A DNA stretch of 64,000 nucleotides from CAYVTV01 sp964563105 (GCA_964563105.1 CAZLXM010000005.1:8273-72272), one strand, 5' to 3'; positions 44,072 to 53,123 are shown, counted from the stretch's first letter. Notes: generated by a model not told the origin, from the sequence alone. Translations and numbers: made by a program.

Positions 44072-44842
44072 ATGAAACTTATTGATACACATACCCATTT
44101 ATATTTAAATCATTTTAATGACGATAGAAATGAGGTGGTAAACAGATCTTTGGAGAATAATATTACACATTTACTTTTACCAAATATTAATTCAGGAACC
44201 CTTCCTCAAATGCTTGATATGTCTAAAAAATTCCCGGAGACCTGCTTTCCCATGATTGGATTACACCCTGCATCTGTAAAAGAAGATTATGAAAAAGAAT
44301 TAATGAAAATAGAAAATAGTTTTAAGGAAAATAATTTTATAGCAATAGGAGAAACAGGTATTGATCTTTACAGAGACAAAGTATATAAAGAGCAACAATT
44401 GGCAGCTTTTGAAATCCAGGTAATTTGGGCAAAAGAAAAAAGGCTTCCGCTCGTTATTCACTCCAGGGATTCTTTCAATGAGATATTTTCTATTTTGGAC
44501 AAATACGCAACGGAAAATATTACTGGTGTTTTTCATAGTTTTACCGGCAATATGAATGAGCTGAAAAAAGCTCTTGAATACGATTTTTTTATAGGTATAA
44601 ATGGAATTGTAACTTTTGCAAATTCTGATCTTTACAAAGTTATCCAAAATTTACCCCCTGAAAAACTACTTCTTGAAACAGATTCCCCATACCTTTCTCC
44701 TGTGCCAAAAAGAGGCAGAAGAAATGAAAGCAGTTTTTTAATCTACATTGCACATACTTTGGCTGAGATATATGGCATTAATATTAATAATATAGCAGAA
44801 ATCACTACTAATAATGCAAAAACTTTATTTTCTCTGATCTGA
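44072..44842 (+). CDS. tatD: TatD-family metal-dependent hydrolase
   Basis: 256 residues of the amidohydrolase TIM-barrel TatD family. Metal-ligand signatures include H7-T-H9 in DTHTHLYL, GETGIDLY near residue 93, HSRDS near 130, HSFTGN near 155 and the late ETDSPYLSP near 206. TatD enzymes are 3'-5' DNases acting in DNA repair or turnover. The gene stands alone between dprA and tRNA-Ser. Confidence 0.93.
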   Translation: MKLIDTHTHLYLNHFNDDRNEVVNRSLENNITHLLLPNINSGTLPQMLDMSKKFPETCFPMIGLHPASVKEDYEKELMKIENSFKENNFIAIGETGIDLYRDKVYKEQQLAAFEIQVIWAKEKRLPLVIHSRDSFNEIFSILDKYATENITGVFHSFTGNMNELKKALEYDFFIGINGIVTFANSDLYKVIQNLPPEKLLLETDSPYLSPVPKRGRRNESSFLIYIAHTLAEIYGININNIAEITTNNAKTLFSLI

Positions 44843-44852
44843 TTTTACAGAT
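44837..44852 (+). terminator. Short hairpin overlapping the tatD stop
   Basis: ATCTG (44837-44841) pairs with CAGAT (44848-44852) around six bases. There is no U tract, so this is only a weak candidate. Confidence 0.2.
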
Positions 44853-45138
44853 TAGAAATATTAAATCTGAATTAGATGAGTTAATCTTCAGATGATTAAA
44901 AAGAATAAAATAATTTCTTTAATATTTTTAATGCAATAAAAGTATATATAAATATTAAAAAGGCGGGAAAATTAATTTTAATCATTGGAAATCAGGAAAA
45001 GTTAAATATTTCAACTAAATTTGACGATTGAATTAAGGTTCTGTGAAATTTCTTTTTTAGATTAATACAGGATGAAATTACAAATTGTTTAATAATAATA
45101 TTATTTTTTGTATTTTTCGTCCCGGGATTTATAGATCC

Positions 45139-45226
45139 GGAGAGGTGGCCGAGTGGTCAAAGGCGCACGCCTGGAGAGCGTGTAATCGCCAAAAGCGGTT
45201 CGCGGGTTCGAATCCCGCTCTCTCCG
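45139..45226 (+). tRNA. tRNA-Ser (anticodon GGA)
   Basis: The acceptor GGAGAGG (45139-45145) pairs with TCTCTCC (45219-45225), with G45226 as discriminator. The D-arm is GCCGAGTGGTC-like. The anticodon stem is CACGC/GCGTG with loop CTGGAGA and anticodon GGA at 45173-45175. A long class II variable arm (TAATCGCC...GGTTC) and the T-arm GCGGGTTCGAATCCCGC follow. The 3' CCA is not encoded. It reads serine UCC/UCU codons. Confidence 0.97.
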
Positions 45227-45290
45227 CGGGATATAAAAAAAATATTAAGTATTGTATTTTTTTAGTGGATATATTACATAAATAATTAAT

Positions 45291-45320
45291 TTTGACAAAT
45301 TTAATTTTTTAGTATTTTAG
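45291..45320 (+). promoter_or_regulatory. Candidate promoter for the exbB operon
   Basis: TTTG at 45291-45294, an 18-base spacer, then TATTTTAG (45313-45320), one mismatch from TAnnTTTG. It is 50 bases before the start of the ExbB-like gene. Confidence 0.35.
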
Positions 45321-45370
45321 TCCTTATTATTACAAATTAATAGATTATAAAATTTAATGACAATCGAACT

Positions 45371-46177
45371 ATGAAAAAGTTATTCTTATTCTTAACCGTG
45401 ATCGGTTTGCTGTGCACAGGATTATCATTTGTTGCTTTTTCACAGGATGCTGATGCCAGTACAGTAACAGCTATACAGGAAGGAGCAGCAGCCCAGGTAA
45501 CACAACCAACTGCAGCAGCAGCTACCCAGGAAGGTGGTTTATCCGTTTTACACAAGACTCTTAAGCAGAAGTTTATTGAGGGCGGTGCCGGGTTTATGGG
45601 GACCATTCTTCTTTGTTTAATTTTCGGATTAGCGCTTGCATTTGAAAGAATTATTTATCTGAATCTTTCAACAACCAATACCGATAAATTACTTAAGCAG
45701 GTTGATGAAGCCCTCGAATCAGGTGGTGTTGATTCAGCTAAAGAAGTTTGCAGAAATACAAGAGGCCCTGTGGCAAGTATTTTTTATCAGGGATTTGACC
45801 GGATAAACGAAGGGATAGATGTAGTTGAAAAGTCAGTAATTTCATATGGAAGTGTACAAATGGGGCTTCTGGAAAAAGGTTTGACATGGATTCAACTCTT
45901 TATTGCAATATCCCCTATGCTTGGGTTCCTGGGTACAGTTATCGGAATGATTGATGCATTTGATAAGATACAAATGGCCGGTGATATTTCTCCTTCTCTC
46001 GTTGCCGGTGGTATTAAGATTGCTCTTATTACAACTTTATTTGGTCTTATTGTTGCAATCATATTACAATTATTCTACAACTATCTTGTTGCAAAAATTG
46101 ATGGCATAGTGAATAAAATGGAAGATGCTTCCATTGCTCTTATTGATATGCTGATGAAACAAAATCTTAAAAAATAA
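45371..46177 (+). CDS. exbB: ExbB/TolQ/MotA-type proton channel subunit
   Basis: 268 residues. An N-terminal signal-like segment (1-~25) and an Ala/Thr/Gln-rich linker precede three membrane segments near residues 73-95, 172-197 and 215-240. The TolQ/ExbB core motif is the long ISPMLGFLGTVIGMIDAF stretch. Such proteins form the pentameric stator using proton flow to drive TonB/Tol or gliding machines. The gene heads a four-gene module followed at 6 bases by a four-TM protein and then two ExbD genes. No TonB gene is encoded here. Confidence 0.92.
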   Translation: MKKLFLFLTVIGLLCTGLSFVAFSQDADASTVTAIQEGAAAQVTQPTAAAATQEGGLSVLHKTLKQKFIEGGAGFMGTILLCLIFGLALAFERIIYLNLSTTNTDKLLKQVDEALESGGVDSAKEVCRNTRGPVASIFYQGFDRINEGIDVVEKSVISYGSVQMGLLEKGLTWIQLFIAISPMLGFLGTVIGMIDAFDKIQMAGDISPSLVAGGIKIALITTLFGLIVAIILQLFYNYLVAKIDGIVNKMEDASIALIDMLMKQNLKK

Positions 46178-46183
46178 ATAATT

Positions 46184-46819
46184 ATGTCTATTTTCCAAAA
46201 AATAGTAAGATTTTTACTTTATTTTGTCTTTGGGATATCTGTTATAATAATGGGGATCTTTTATTTCGGGGAAAAACTTGTCAATGAATCAGCATATGAG
46301 TCAAAACTTGCCAAAATAGAAGCTCAACAAGAAGCGGCATATCCACAAATCCAAACAGAAGCTGTTACTAAATCAGCTGTTGAAGAGGGTGATACAGAAA
46401 TTGCGAGACCTGTTCCCCCGGCAGCTCCATCAAAACAGCCTGTAAGTATTAAATCTGTTAAATTCTCATTTTTTGAGAAGCTGGTTTATTATAAAACTGA
46501 TGTGGCAATTATTTGGGGATATATTCTTTTGGGCATTACATTGCTGCTTGCCCTGATCTTTCCTCTAATTTTTATGTTCACCAGTTTCAGGAACCTGATA
46601 AGGACCCTTGGCCTGCTTGTTGCAGCAGCCGTACTTGTTGGTATTGCTTATTTGCTGTCCTCAGGGACTCCAATACCAATACCAGGATATGAGGGAACTG
46701 ACAATTCAGATCCGGCTGTATTAAAGTTGATTGATACAGGTATTTTTCTGACTTACTTTTTAGTAGGCCTTGCATTGTTATCAATCTTATATTCTGAAGT
46801 TGTAAAAGCTTTTAAATAA
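46184..46819 (+). CDS. Four-helix membrane protein of the ExbB/ExbD operon
   Basis: 211 residues with predicted membrane helices near residues 7-29, 108-132, 138-160 and 182-205, and a soluble loop (~35-100) rich in Glu, Ala and Pro. I recognise no conserved domain. Its place between ExbB and the two ExbD genes suggests a lineage-specific accessory to the proton-channel complex. This is inferred from position only. Confidence 0.7.
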   Translation: MSIFQKIVRFLLYFVFGISVIIMGIFYFGEKLVNESAYESKLAKIEAQQEAAYPQIQTEAVTKSAVEEGDTEIARPVPPAAPSKQPVSIKSVKFSFFEKLVYYKTDVAIIWGYILLGITLLLALIFPLIFMFTSFRNLIRTLGLLVAAAVLVGIAYLLSSGTPIPIPGYEGTDNSDPAVLKLIDTGIFLTYFLVGLALLSILYSEVVKAFK

Positions 46820-46870
46820 AAAACGAGGGCTGTTTTTTATAATGACAGCCCCATTAAAAATCCTAATCTG

Positions 46871-47503
46871 ATGGCAAAAAGAGATGTTCCGGAAATTAAT
46901 GCCGGCTCAATGGCTGACATTGCTTTTCTCCTCTTGATTTTCTTTCTGGTCGCTACAACTATGGATGTCGATACTGGAATTACAAGGCTTTTGCCCCCAA
47001 TGCCTGAAAAAGATCAAAAAGAAGAAGAAGTAAAAGTGAAGGAAAGAAATGTCCTGGTTGTTTTAATAAATAAAGATGACCAATTAATGGTTGAAGGACA
47101 AATCATGGATATTTCCAGACTAAAAGAAACAACCATCGAATTTTTCAGTAATCCAAATGATGATGTACATCTGCCTGAAAAAGAACTCGAAATAATTGAA
47201 TTTCCTCCCGGTCATTCATCAAGATGGGCTGATGGTATCGCACAAATACCAGTTAGTAAAGGGGTCGTTTCACTGCAAAACGACCGCTCAACAACATATG
47301 GCAGATATTTGCACGTGCAAAATGAATTGGTTGCTGCTGTTAATGAACTTCGAAATAATTTCTCTATCCAAAATTTTGGAAGAAAATATGATGAATTAAA
47401 TCCGCTTAACCTTACTGATGAAAGAATCATTAATGGAATTAATAGAGTCTATAAAATGAATATTTCAGAAGCTGAACCAAAAAATATTGGAGGAATCAAG
47501 TAG
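46871..47503 (+). CDS. exbD: ExbD/TolR-type protein (first copy)
   Basis: 210 residues. A single N-terminal membrane helix follows the canonical EINAGSMADIAFLLLIFFLVATTM, with the proton-path Asp at residue ~16 (SMADIAF). The periplasmic part is longer than in E. coli ExbD. It pairs with the ExbB at 45371. The stop overlaps the GTG start of the next ExbD by one base (TAGTG). Confidence 0.9.
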   Translation: MAKRDVPEINAGSMADIAFLLLIFFLVATTMDVDTGITRLLPPMPEKDQKEEEVKVKERNVLVVLINKDDQLMVEGQIMDISRLKETTIEFFSNPNDDVHLPEKELEIIEFPPGHSSRWADGIAQIPVSKGVVSLQNDRSTTYGRYLHVQNELVAAVNELRNNFSIQNFGRKYDELNPLNLTDERIINGINRVYKMNISEAEPKNIGGIK

Positions 47504-47982
47504 TGGCAAAATTTATTAAAAAGAAATCTACAGGTTTAAAGGCAATTAGTACGGCTTCATTACCGGATATTGTATTTATGTTCCTATTCTTCTTTATGGT
47601 TACTACAACTATGAGGGAAACGGAAGTACAGGTTAACGTTACATTACCTACAGCCAGTCAGGTAAAAAAGATGGAAAAGAAATCCATTGTTAGTTATATT
47701 TATATTGGCCGTCCTGTGCGATATCTACAAGCATTATACGGTATAGAACCAATTATACAGCTTAATGATAAGCTTGTTAGTGAAGAAGGGATACCTTCGG
47801 AATCCATTAAAGACTTTGTTCTTTATGAAAGAGAAAAATTGGATGAGGCCGATAAAAATAAAATGACAGTTTCACTCAGAATTGATCAAAATATTCCAAT
47901 GGGTAAGGTAACTGATGTGAAACAAGCCTTAAGGATGGCCAATGCGCTGAAAATCAATTATTCCGCAAGAAAAACATTTTAA
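47503..47982 (+). CDS. exbD: ExbD/TolR-type protein (second copy)
   Basis: 159 residues beginning at GTG 47503, which shares a base with the previous stop. The helix region TASLPDIVFMFLFFFMVTTTM carries the Asp (SLPDIVF) that lines the proton path. The sequence after the helix differs from copy one, so the two are not a recent duplication. Two dissimilar ExbD genes beside one ExbB may form a mixed stator. Confidence 0.9.
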   Translation: MAKFIKKKSTGLKAISTASLPDIVFMFLFFFMVTTTMRETEVQVNVTLPTASQVKKMEKKSIVSYIYIGRPVRYLQALYGIEPIIQLNDKLVSEEGIPSESIKDFVLYEREKLDEADKNKMTVSLRIDQNIPMGKVTDVKQALRMANALKINYSARKTF

Positions 47983-48040
47983 TAACTTCTTAAGTAGCAA
48001 AACTTAAAGAGGTTTTGATAAGAATAAAATAACTTTAAAA

Positions 48041-48087
48041 CGCCGGAGAAAATCAGACTTTAATTAAGTCAGGATATTCTTCCGGCG
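48041..48087. terminator. Bidirectional terminator between exbD and the flippase-like gene
   Basis: CGCCGGA (48041-48047) pairs with TCCGGCG (48081-48087), and an inner hairpin GACTT/AAGTC (48056-48060 / 48066-48070) sits in the loop. The stem is flanked by AAAA on the left and TTAATTT on the right, fitting convergent genes. Confidence 0.65.
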
Positions 48088-48104
48088 CTTAATTTAATAT
48101 AGTA

Positions 48105-48986
48105 TCATTTAAAAATAACTTTTTCAAAATAATTGTGCCTTACACTATAAATAATCCCCCAAAACGAAGTAAAAAGAGTGATAAAATAGAAAATCAGGCT
48201 TAGGGTAATACTAGTGTTTTCATTCAGGTTTAATAATTCTGCCCCAAATAAGAAAGTAATTTCTCTCGAACCTGCTCCGCCTATTGTTAATGGAAGCATG
48301 GCTACAATTGAAGATATTAGAAATAAAAATAAATATTCTATTTCGCTTTCCTGTTCACCAATAGCTCTCAATATTAAAAATGCGCATAAAATCTGAAATA
48401 TTTGTACCAGGAGAGAAAGAAAATTTATTGTTATAAAGATGTTTTTAAAATAGGGAAAGAAGAGTTTAATAACAATGAAAAAGGAAATAACAGAGAAAGG
48501 AATGAGAAGCCAGGAGATATAAATATGATTAAATGATAATGGAAATGAAATGAAGCCGGCCAATAACATGGCCAGGACGAAAAGGGCCAGTACCCCGCTT
48601 AGCCTGTCAATAAATACGGACCAGAATATTTTTTTTGTTGGTATTTTAAAGAGCTTTTGAAGCAGATATATTTTGTATCCATCCCCGCCAATCCCCCCCG
48701 GAAGGAAGATATTATAAAACATACCCAATAAATATAGTTTTAAATTATTTAAATCGCTTAAAAAAATATCAATTTGCCTGAAAAACCTGTTCAATCGTAG
48801 CGAAGCTATAGTCTTTGAGATTATGAATAAACACAGGGCAAGCAAAAGAAGCAGGAAATCTGCATGTTTTGCGACCTCCAGAATTTGCTTAATATTAATT
48901 TTTGAAAAAACAAACAGCAATGCGGCTATTGACAAAAGTATCTTTAACGCAGTCCCAGCTGCTTTACTTTTATTTAGCTGCAACAT
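48105..48986 (-). CDS. YbhN/LPG-synthase-TM-type membrane protein
   Basis: 293 residues of mostly hydrophobic sequence with seven to eight membrane helices and the family's conserved LGMFYNIFLPGGIGGDGYK loop (~85-103) and LPLTIGGAGSREITF loop (~240-255). Members resemble the membrane half of lysylphosphatidylglycerol synthase and may flip or scramble lipids. It overlaps the upstream GT2 gene by 17 bases, so it probably handles the lipid-linked product of that enzyme; this is inference from pairing. Confidence 0.8.
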   Translation of the reverse strand: MLQLNKSKAAGTALKILLSIAALLFVFSKINIKQILEVAKHADFLLLLLALCLFIISKTIASLRLNRFFRQIDIFLSDLNNLKLYLLGMFYNIFLPGGIGGDGYKIYLLQKLFKIPTKKIFWSVFIDRLSGVLALFVLAMLLAGFISFPLSFNHIYISWLLIPFSVISFFIVIKLFFPYFKNIFITINFLSLLVQIFQILCAFLILRAIGEQESEIEYLFLFLISSIVAMLPLTIGGAGSREITFLFGAELLNLNENTSITLSLIFYFITLFTSFWGIIYSVRHNYFEKVIFK

Positions 48987-49911
48987 GAATAATGTTTTTA
49001 ATCCGGTAAGGAGTTTTATTCTGTGATTCGTAATATGTCCTCATTAGAAGATCAGCAAATAAGCCTATTGTGATCAGTTGAAATCCGGCAATAATCAATA
49101 AAACCCCCAAAAGAAGCAATGGTTTCCCCCATATACTGTAACCGAATATTTTTAATATAAAAAGATATAAGTTGATAATAATACCTATAATTAAAATGAA
49201 AATCCCCCAGCTTCCAAAGAGGTGCATTGGTCTCTGTAAATATTTTTTAATAAAGATCATCAGGAAGAGATCGGCAAGTACTTTAAAAGTGCGATTTATT
49301 CCATATTTGGATTTTCCAAATTGACGAGGTAAATGTTTTACTTCAACCTGAGTTATTTTTGCTCCTTCAAGGCTTGCCAGAACCGGAATAAAACGATGCA
49401 ATTCCCCATATAAACCAATATCCTTGGCAAGATCATTTTTAAACAATTTAAGGGTACAGCCGTAATCTTTTATTTGAACTTTTGTGGCCCTGCGAATAAT
49501 AAAATTAGCCACCGTACTGGGTATCTTACGTAATAGCATACCATCTTTTCTGTCTTTCCTGTACCCGGCAACCAAATCCCATCCTTCCTTCTCTGCTTTT
49601 TCAAGCATCATTGGTATGTCTGAAGGATCATTCTGTAGGTCCCCATCCATAAGTACAATATATTTACCTCTTGCATGGCTTATTCCCGCAGCTAAAGCAG
49701 AACTCTGACCATAATTTTTTCTTAAGCTGACTAAAATAACATGCTCATTGCCTGAGGTTAATATTTCTTCTTCAGTATTATCTGTTGATCCATCATCAAC
49801 AAAAATAATCTCAAAATCAGTCTCTTCAAGCGCTAAATTAATTTTATCAATCAGAGGTTTTACGCTTTCTTCTTCATTATATACACATACTACAACCGAT
49901 ATTTTAATCAT
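48970..49911 (-). CDS. GT2 glycosyltransferase, polyprenyl-phosphate sugar transferase-like
   Basis: 313 residues. A GT-A domain (1-~225) has the VVCVYNEEESV start, FVDDGSTDNTEE (~36-47), VLMDGDLQNDP metal motif near 90 and a catalytic-type DYGCTLK near 155. Two C-terminal membrane helices (~235-260 and ~268-292) follow, as in DPM1/ArnC-like transferases that load sugars onto polyprenyl phosphate at the cytoplasmic face. The sugar is not predictable. It is translated with the flippase-like gene downstream. Confidence 0.88.
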   Translation of the reverse strand: MIKISVVVCVYNEEESVKPLIDKINLALEETDFEIIFVDDGSTDNTEEEILTSGNEHVILVSLRKNYGQSSALAAGISHARGKYIVLMDGDLQNDPSDIPMMLEKAEKEGWDLVAGYRKDRKDGMLLRKIPSTVANFIIRRATKVQIKDYGCTLKLFKNDLAKDIGLYGELHRFIPVLASLEGAKITQVEVKHLPRQFGKSKYGINRTFKVLADLFLMIFIKKYLQRPMHLFGSWGIFILIIGIIINLYLFILKIFGYSIWGKPLLLLGVLLIIAGFQLITIGLFADLLMRTYYESQNKTPYRIKNIIHVAAK

Positions 49912-50102
49912 GGGATAAATAGTTAAAATGCGAATATTTTTATCGCCGGATTAAGAAAAAAGCAAATATAATAATAAAAGAAAAACTGAAACTGATAATT
50001 TAATTTTGAATGCTTTATCAAATAATCTTTGTTTTCATACTCATTTAAACCATATACAATTTACAGGAATAATTATATGTTTGTTTTCTGAGTTTTATAA
50101 AC

Positions 50103-50990
50103 TCAGCCTGTAAATGCAGGCAGCATTTCAATAAAATGTTTTGGATTTCTGATTTTAATGACATTGGAAGGCAGCTTTTTATTTCCTGTTGCGCCTTCAT
50201 AAAGCGAAACAAGGATTTTCTGATCTTTAAAAGTAGATGAAAGATCTTTGAGGTAATCAATCACATTCAGCCCTGTAAAGTTAGAACTGAAAGAAGTTAT
50301 CAAATAGTTACAATTTTTAAGTTTTACAATAAATTCCAGGTCTGCTTCCGGAACAGACTGACCAAGATAGATCACTTTATTACCTCTTTTAAGTAAAAGA
50401 TAATAATAAAAGAGAAGTCCTATTTCATGAAATTCCCCTTCCGGTAAAAATAATAGAAAGCATAGGGTATCAGGATAATCTGTTTCAATAATTCCGTCTA
50501 TTGCAAGTAAAAGTTTTTGTCTGATAATATTGGTAATAAAGTGTTCCTGGGCAGGGGTAATTATTCCGGTTTGCCATAAGATCCCAACTTTTCTTAAAAG
50601 TGGAAATATTGTTTGAATAACTGTTTCTTCAAATCCGGAGTGGATAATGGAAGCATTTAAAATTTGTTCCAGCTTCCTCTTATCTAACTCCATCAATGCA
50701 ATAACTAACTGATCAATCTTTGTTGAAGTATCAATTTGACTTTTAGCAAGTTCATTTACCTTATCACAAATACCTTTATCATTTAGGCGTGCAATATGCG
50801 ATATTTTTAATCCTTTACGATTTAAAATGGAAATATTTAATATCTTCCTTAAATCTTTATCGTTGTATAAACGAATATTAGTTTCGGTCCGCCCGGGTTT
50901 TATTAAATTATATCTCTTCTCCCATATTCGTATGGTATGGGCCTTGATACCTGATAGTTTTTCAAGATCTTTTATGGAGTAATTTGCCAT
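50103..50990 (-). CDS. MerR-family regulator with cobalamin-binding domain (CarH/LitR-like)
   Basis: 295 residues. A MerR winged helix (1-~72) has YSIKDLEKLSG and TIRIWEKRY. A helical B12-capping domain (~95-165) carries the W139-x9-E149-H150 signature, with the same spacing as the CarH photoreceptor. A Rossmann B12 domain follows with E186-F-H188-E-I-G191, the ExHxxG lower-ligand motif. In CarH, adenosylcobalamin holds a repressor tetramer on DNA in the dark and light breaks it. The residue after the Trp is Gln140, where Thermus CarH has the His that binds cobalt after illumination. No carotenoid or photolyase gene is near. It stands alone, 191 bases upstream of the GT2 gene. Confidence 0.85.
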   Translation of the reverse strand: MANYSIKDLEKLSGIKAHTIRIWEKRYNLIKPGRTETNIRLYNDKDLRKILNISILNRKGLKISHIARLNDKGICDKVNELAKSQIDTSTKIDQLVIALMELDKRKLEQILNASIIHSGFEETVIQTIFPLLRKVGILWQTGIITPAQEHFITNIIRQKLLLAIDGIIETDYPDTLCFLLFLPEGEFHEIGLLFYYYLLLKRGNKVIYLGQSVPEADLEFIVKLKNCNYLITSFSSNFTGLNVIDYLKDLSSTFKDQKILVSLYEGATGNKKLPSNVIKIRNPKHFIEMLPAFTG

Positions 50991-51014
50991 CTTTAAAGTG
51001 TTGAATACATGTGC

Positions 51015-51044
51015 GATCAGATGACCGGTTGATTAAGTGATCAG
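51015..51044. promoter_or_regulatory. Possible operator region upstream of the CarH-like gene
   Basis: Two GATCAG repeats (51015-51020 and 51039-51044) flank ACCGGT (51024-51029), and TGATTAAGTGATCA contains TGAT/ATCA arms. The region lies 25-54 bases before the start of the MerR gene, where autoregulation would act. Sequence evidence is limited. Confidence 0.3.
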
Positions 51045-51144
51045 GTAAATTGTCTAGTATATAACAATGTTCCTAAAAAAAAGTTTAAATATTAACAATC
51101 CATTTATAAATAGTCCTTCAGAAAACGCTTTAATCAATCCGTTT

Positions 51145-51798
51145 TTAATTTTCTATTTTTTTTATCATCATTAGGCCGTCCCTAAAAGGAAGGAGTACAT
51201 TTTCCACCTCTGTATCGTCTTGTACCATTTTATTAAATTCAAGGATCCCTTTAGTTGATTTATCCGGATTCTTATTAGCCTTAATTATTTTGCCATTCCA
51301 TAAAACGTTATCCGCCAGCATAAAACCTCCTTTTTTCAGAAGTTTCTTAACTAAAGTATAAAAATAGGGATATTGCTCTTTATCACCGTCAATATATACG
51401 AGGTCAAAACTTTCGTTTATAAGTGGCAGGATCTTTATGGCATCTCCGTTCCTTAATTCAATTTTATCAGCTAAACCGGCTTTTTTAAAATAAAGCAAAC
51501 TAATTTCTCTGAGTTCATCATTTATTTCGATTGTAATTAATTTTCCTCCCGGCTTTAGCCCTTTTGCAAGGCAAATAGCTGAATATCCGGTATAAGTTCC
51601 AATTTCAAGGATCTTTTCCGGTCTGGTCATACAGCTTATCATTTCAAGAAACTTTCCCAGGATCGGACCAGCTATCATTCTGGGATTTACCATATTAAGA
51701 TAGGTATATCTGTAAAGTTCTTCCAATATTTCATCCTGGTGTGTGCTGTGTTCTTCAATATATTGATTTAAAAGATTTTCCGTATCAAACAGTTCCAT
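51145..51798 (-). CDS. SAM-dependent O-methyltransferase (COMT-like)
   Basis: 217 residues of the class I fold used by cation-dependent catechol O-methyltransferase-like enzymes. SAM motif LEIGTYTGYSAI is near residues 70-81, ITIEIND near 97-103, LVYIDGDKEQYPYF near 143-156, and a LADNVLWNG metal/substrate loop near 178. The substrate is unknown. It shares one base with the end of the upstream M16 protease gene, so the two are translated together. Confidence 0.88.
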   Translation of the reverse strand: MELFDTENLLNQYIEEHSTHQDEILEELYRYTYLNMVNPRMIAGPILGKFLEMISCMTRPEKILEIGTYTGYSAICLAKGLKPGGKLITIEINDELREISLLYFKKAGLADKIELRNGDAIKILPLINESFDLVYIDGDKEQYPYFYTLVKKLLKKGGFMLADNVLWNGKIIKANKNPDKSTKGILEFNKMVQDDTEVENVLLPFRDGLMMIKKIEN

Positions 51799-53018
51799 TA
51801 TAAATAAGTTAAAACAGATAAATGATCAGGCAGGAATATTTCATTTGTTATTGACAGGATTTCATTTACGGTAACCGCATTTATTTTTTTTCTTATATCC
51901 TCGAGATCCTCAAATTTATTAAAAAGTAGGATACTTTTTCCCATTGATAACATGAGATTTTCCCGACTTTCTGCATTTATGGCCAAATGCCCCAGCACTT
52001 GTTTTTTAGCTTTGCTAAACTGCAAACTGCCTAGTCTTTTTTCCCTGAGATTTTTAAGTTCTTTAAAAACAAGCTCTAAGCTTTTCTCATACTTATCTTT
52101 ATCACAACTGAAACAGATTGTGATTATTCCGGTATCGGAATAGGGAACAATATGAGATTCAACATAATAAGAATAGCCATTTTTTTCACGCAGACTCATG
52201 CTTAAACGGTTGTTCATACCTCGTCCCCCCAGAATATTATTAATCAAATGAAGCGCTGTTCGTCTGTCATCATGATAATTGTATCCTATATTACCGATGA
52301 TGCAATGTACATGATGTGTTTTTTTGCTTACTTTTTTTATTTCCGGTTTATAGTTTTCCGGTGATTTTCTTGTTCTTGTTCTGTTTTTGGGCATGACAGC
52401 GCCAAAATATGCAGATATAAGCTTAATTAGTTTTTCAAAAGAAATATCTCCTACAGAAGATATTACCATTTCAGAAGTTGAATAATTGCAGTTAATAAAG
52501 TTAAAAATATCCTCTCTTGTGAATTTTTTAAGGCTTTTTTTATTCCCCAGAATGTTTCTTCCAAGCGGATTCCCTTTAAACATTAATTCTTCAAATTCAT
52601 CAAAAATCAGTTCTGCCGGATTGTCTTTATATGACATGATCTCATCAATAATAATGTTTTTTTCCTTTTGCATCTCTTTTTCGGGAAATTCTGAATTGAA
52701 ACAAATATCATGAATGAGTTCTATCGCTCTTTCATAATCTTGTTTAAGAAATGCTGAATATATACACGTTTCTTCTCTGTTGGTATAAGCATTTATTTCT
52801 CCCCCTACATCATCAAGACGTGAGAGTATATGCCATGCTTTTCTCTTTTTTGTTCCTTTAAATATCATATGTTCAATGAAATGTGCCATCCCATGCTCAT
52901 TTTCCAGTTCATCTCTTGAACCTGTACAAATGATAATACCGAGATATGCCACCATTGACCTGTCAGGTTTATGCACAAGCCTTATCCCATTATCGAAAGT
53001 ATGCAGATAATATTCCAT
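51798..53018 (-). CDS. M16-family zinc peptidase
   Basis: 406 residues. The inverted zinc motif H46-FIE-H50 in HGMAHFIEHMIFKG, with the distal Glu in the following helix near residue 125 (KEKNIIIDEI), marks an active subunit. The second M16 half (~170-400) is present. There is no signal peptide, so it is probably cytoplasmic. Members degrade short peptides, such as oligopeptides and signal-peptide remnants. It heads an operon with the O-methyltransferase. Confidence 0.92.
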   Translation of the reverse strand: MEYYLHTFDNGIRLVHKPDRSMVAYLGIIICTGSRDELENEHGMAHFIEHMIFKGTKKRKAWHILSRLDDVGGEINAYTNREETCIYSAFLKQDYERAIELIHDICFNSEFPEKEMQKEKNIIIDEIMSYKDNPAELIFDEFEELMFKGNPLGRNILGNKKSLKKFTREDIFNFINCNYSTSEMVISSVGDISFEKLIKLISAYFGAVMPKNRTRTRKSPENYKPEIKKVSKKTHHVHCIIGNIGYNYHDDRRTALHLINNILGGRGMNNRLSMSLREKNGYSYYVESHIVPYSDTGIITICFSCDKDKYEKSLELVFKELKNLREKRLGSLQFSKAKKQVLGHLAINAESRENLMLSMGKSILLFNKFEDLEDIRKKINAVTVNEILSITNEIFLPDHLSVLTYL

Positions 53019-53123
53019 GTCAAAAAATTAAACAAAGGTATATAATATGCAGAATTGTTATATAAAAAGGGTCTTTTCTTTCAAGGAATTGTCTAAAGCA
53101 GAATACTTTTTTATATGTTTTGT

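Noticed and set aside
44881..44899. TTAATC/GATTAA hairpin after tatD
   Set aside because: It is followed by A-rich sequence instead of a U tract on the plus strand, and no minus-strand gene would use it.
45085..45285. 66-codon plus-strand open frame across the tRNA-Ser
   Set aside because: It lies over the tRNA gene; its peptide is a translation of the tRNA sequence and has no support as a protein.
50045..50260. 71-codon minus-strand frame at the end of the CarH-like gene
   Set aside because: It overlaps the real gene in another frame and has no recognisable motif.
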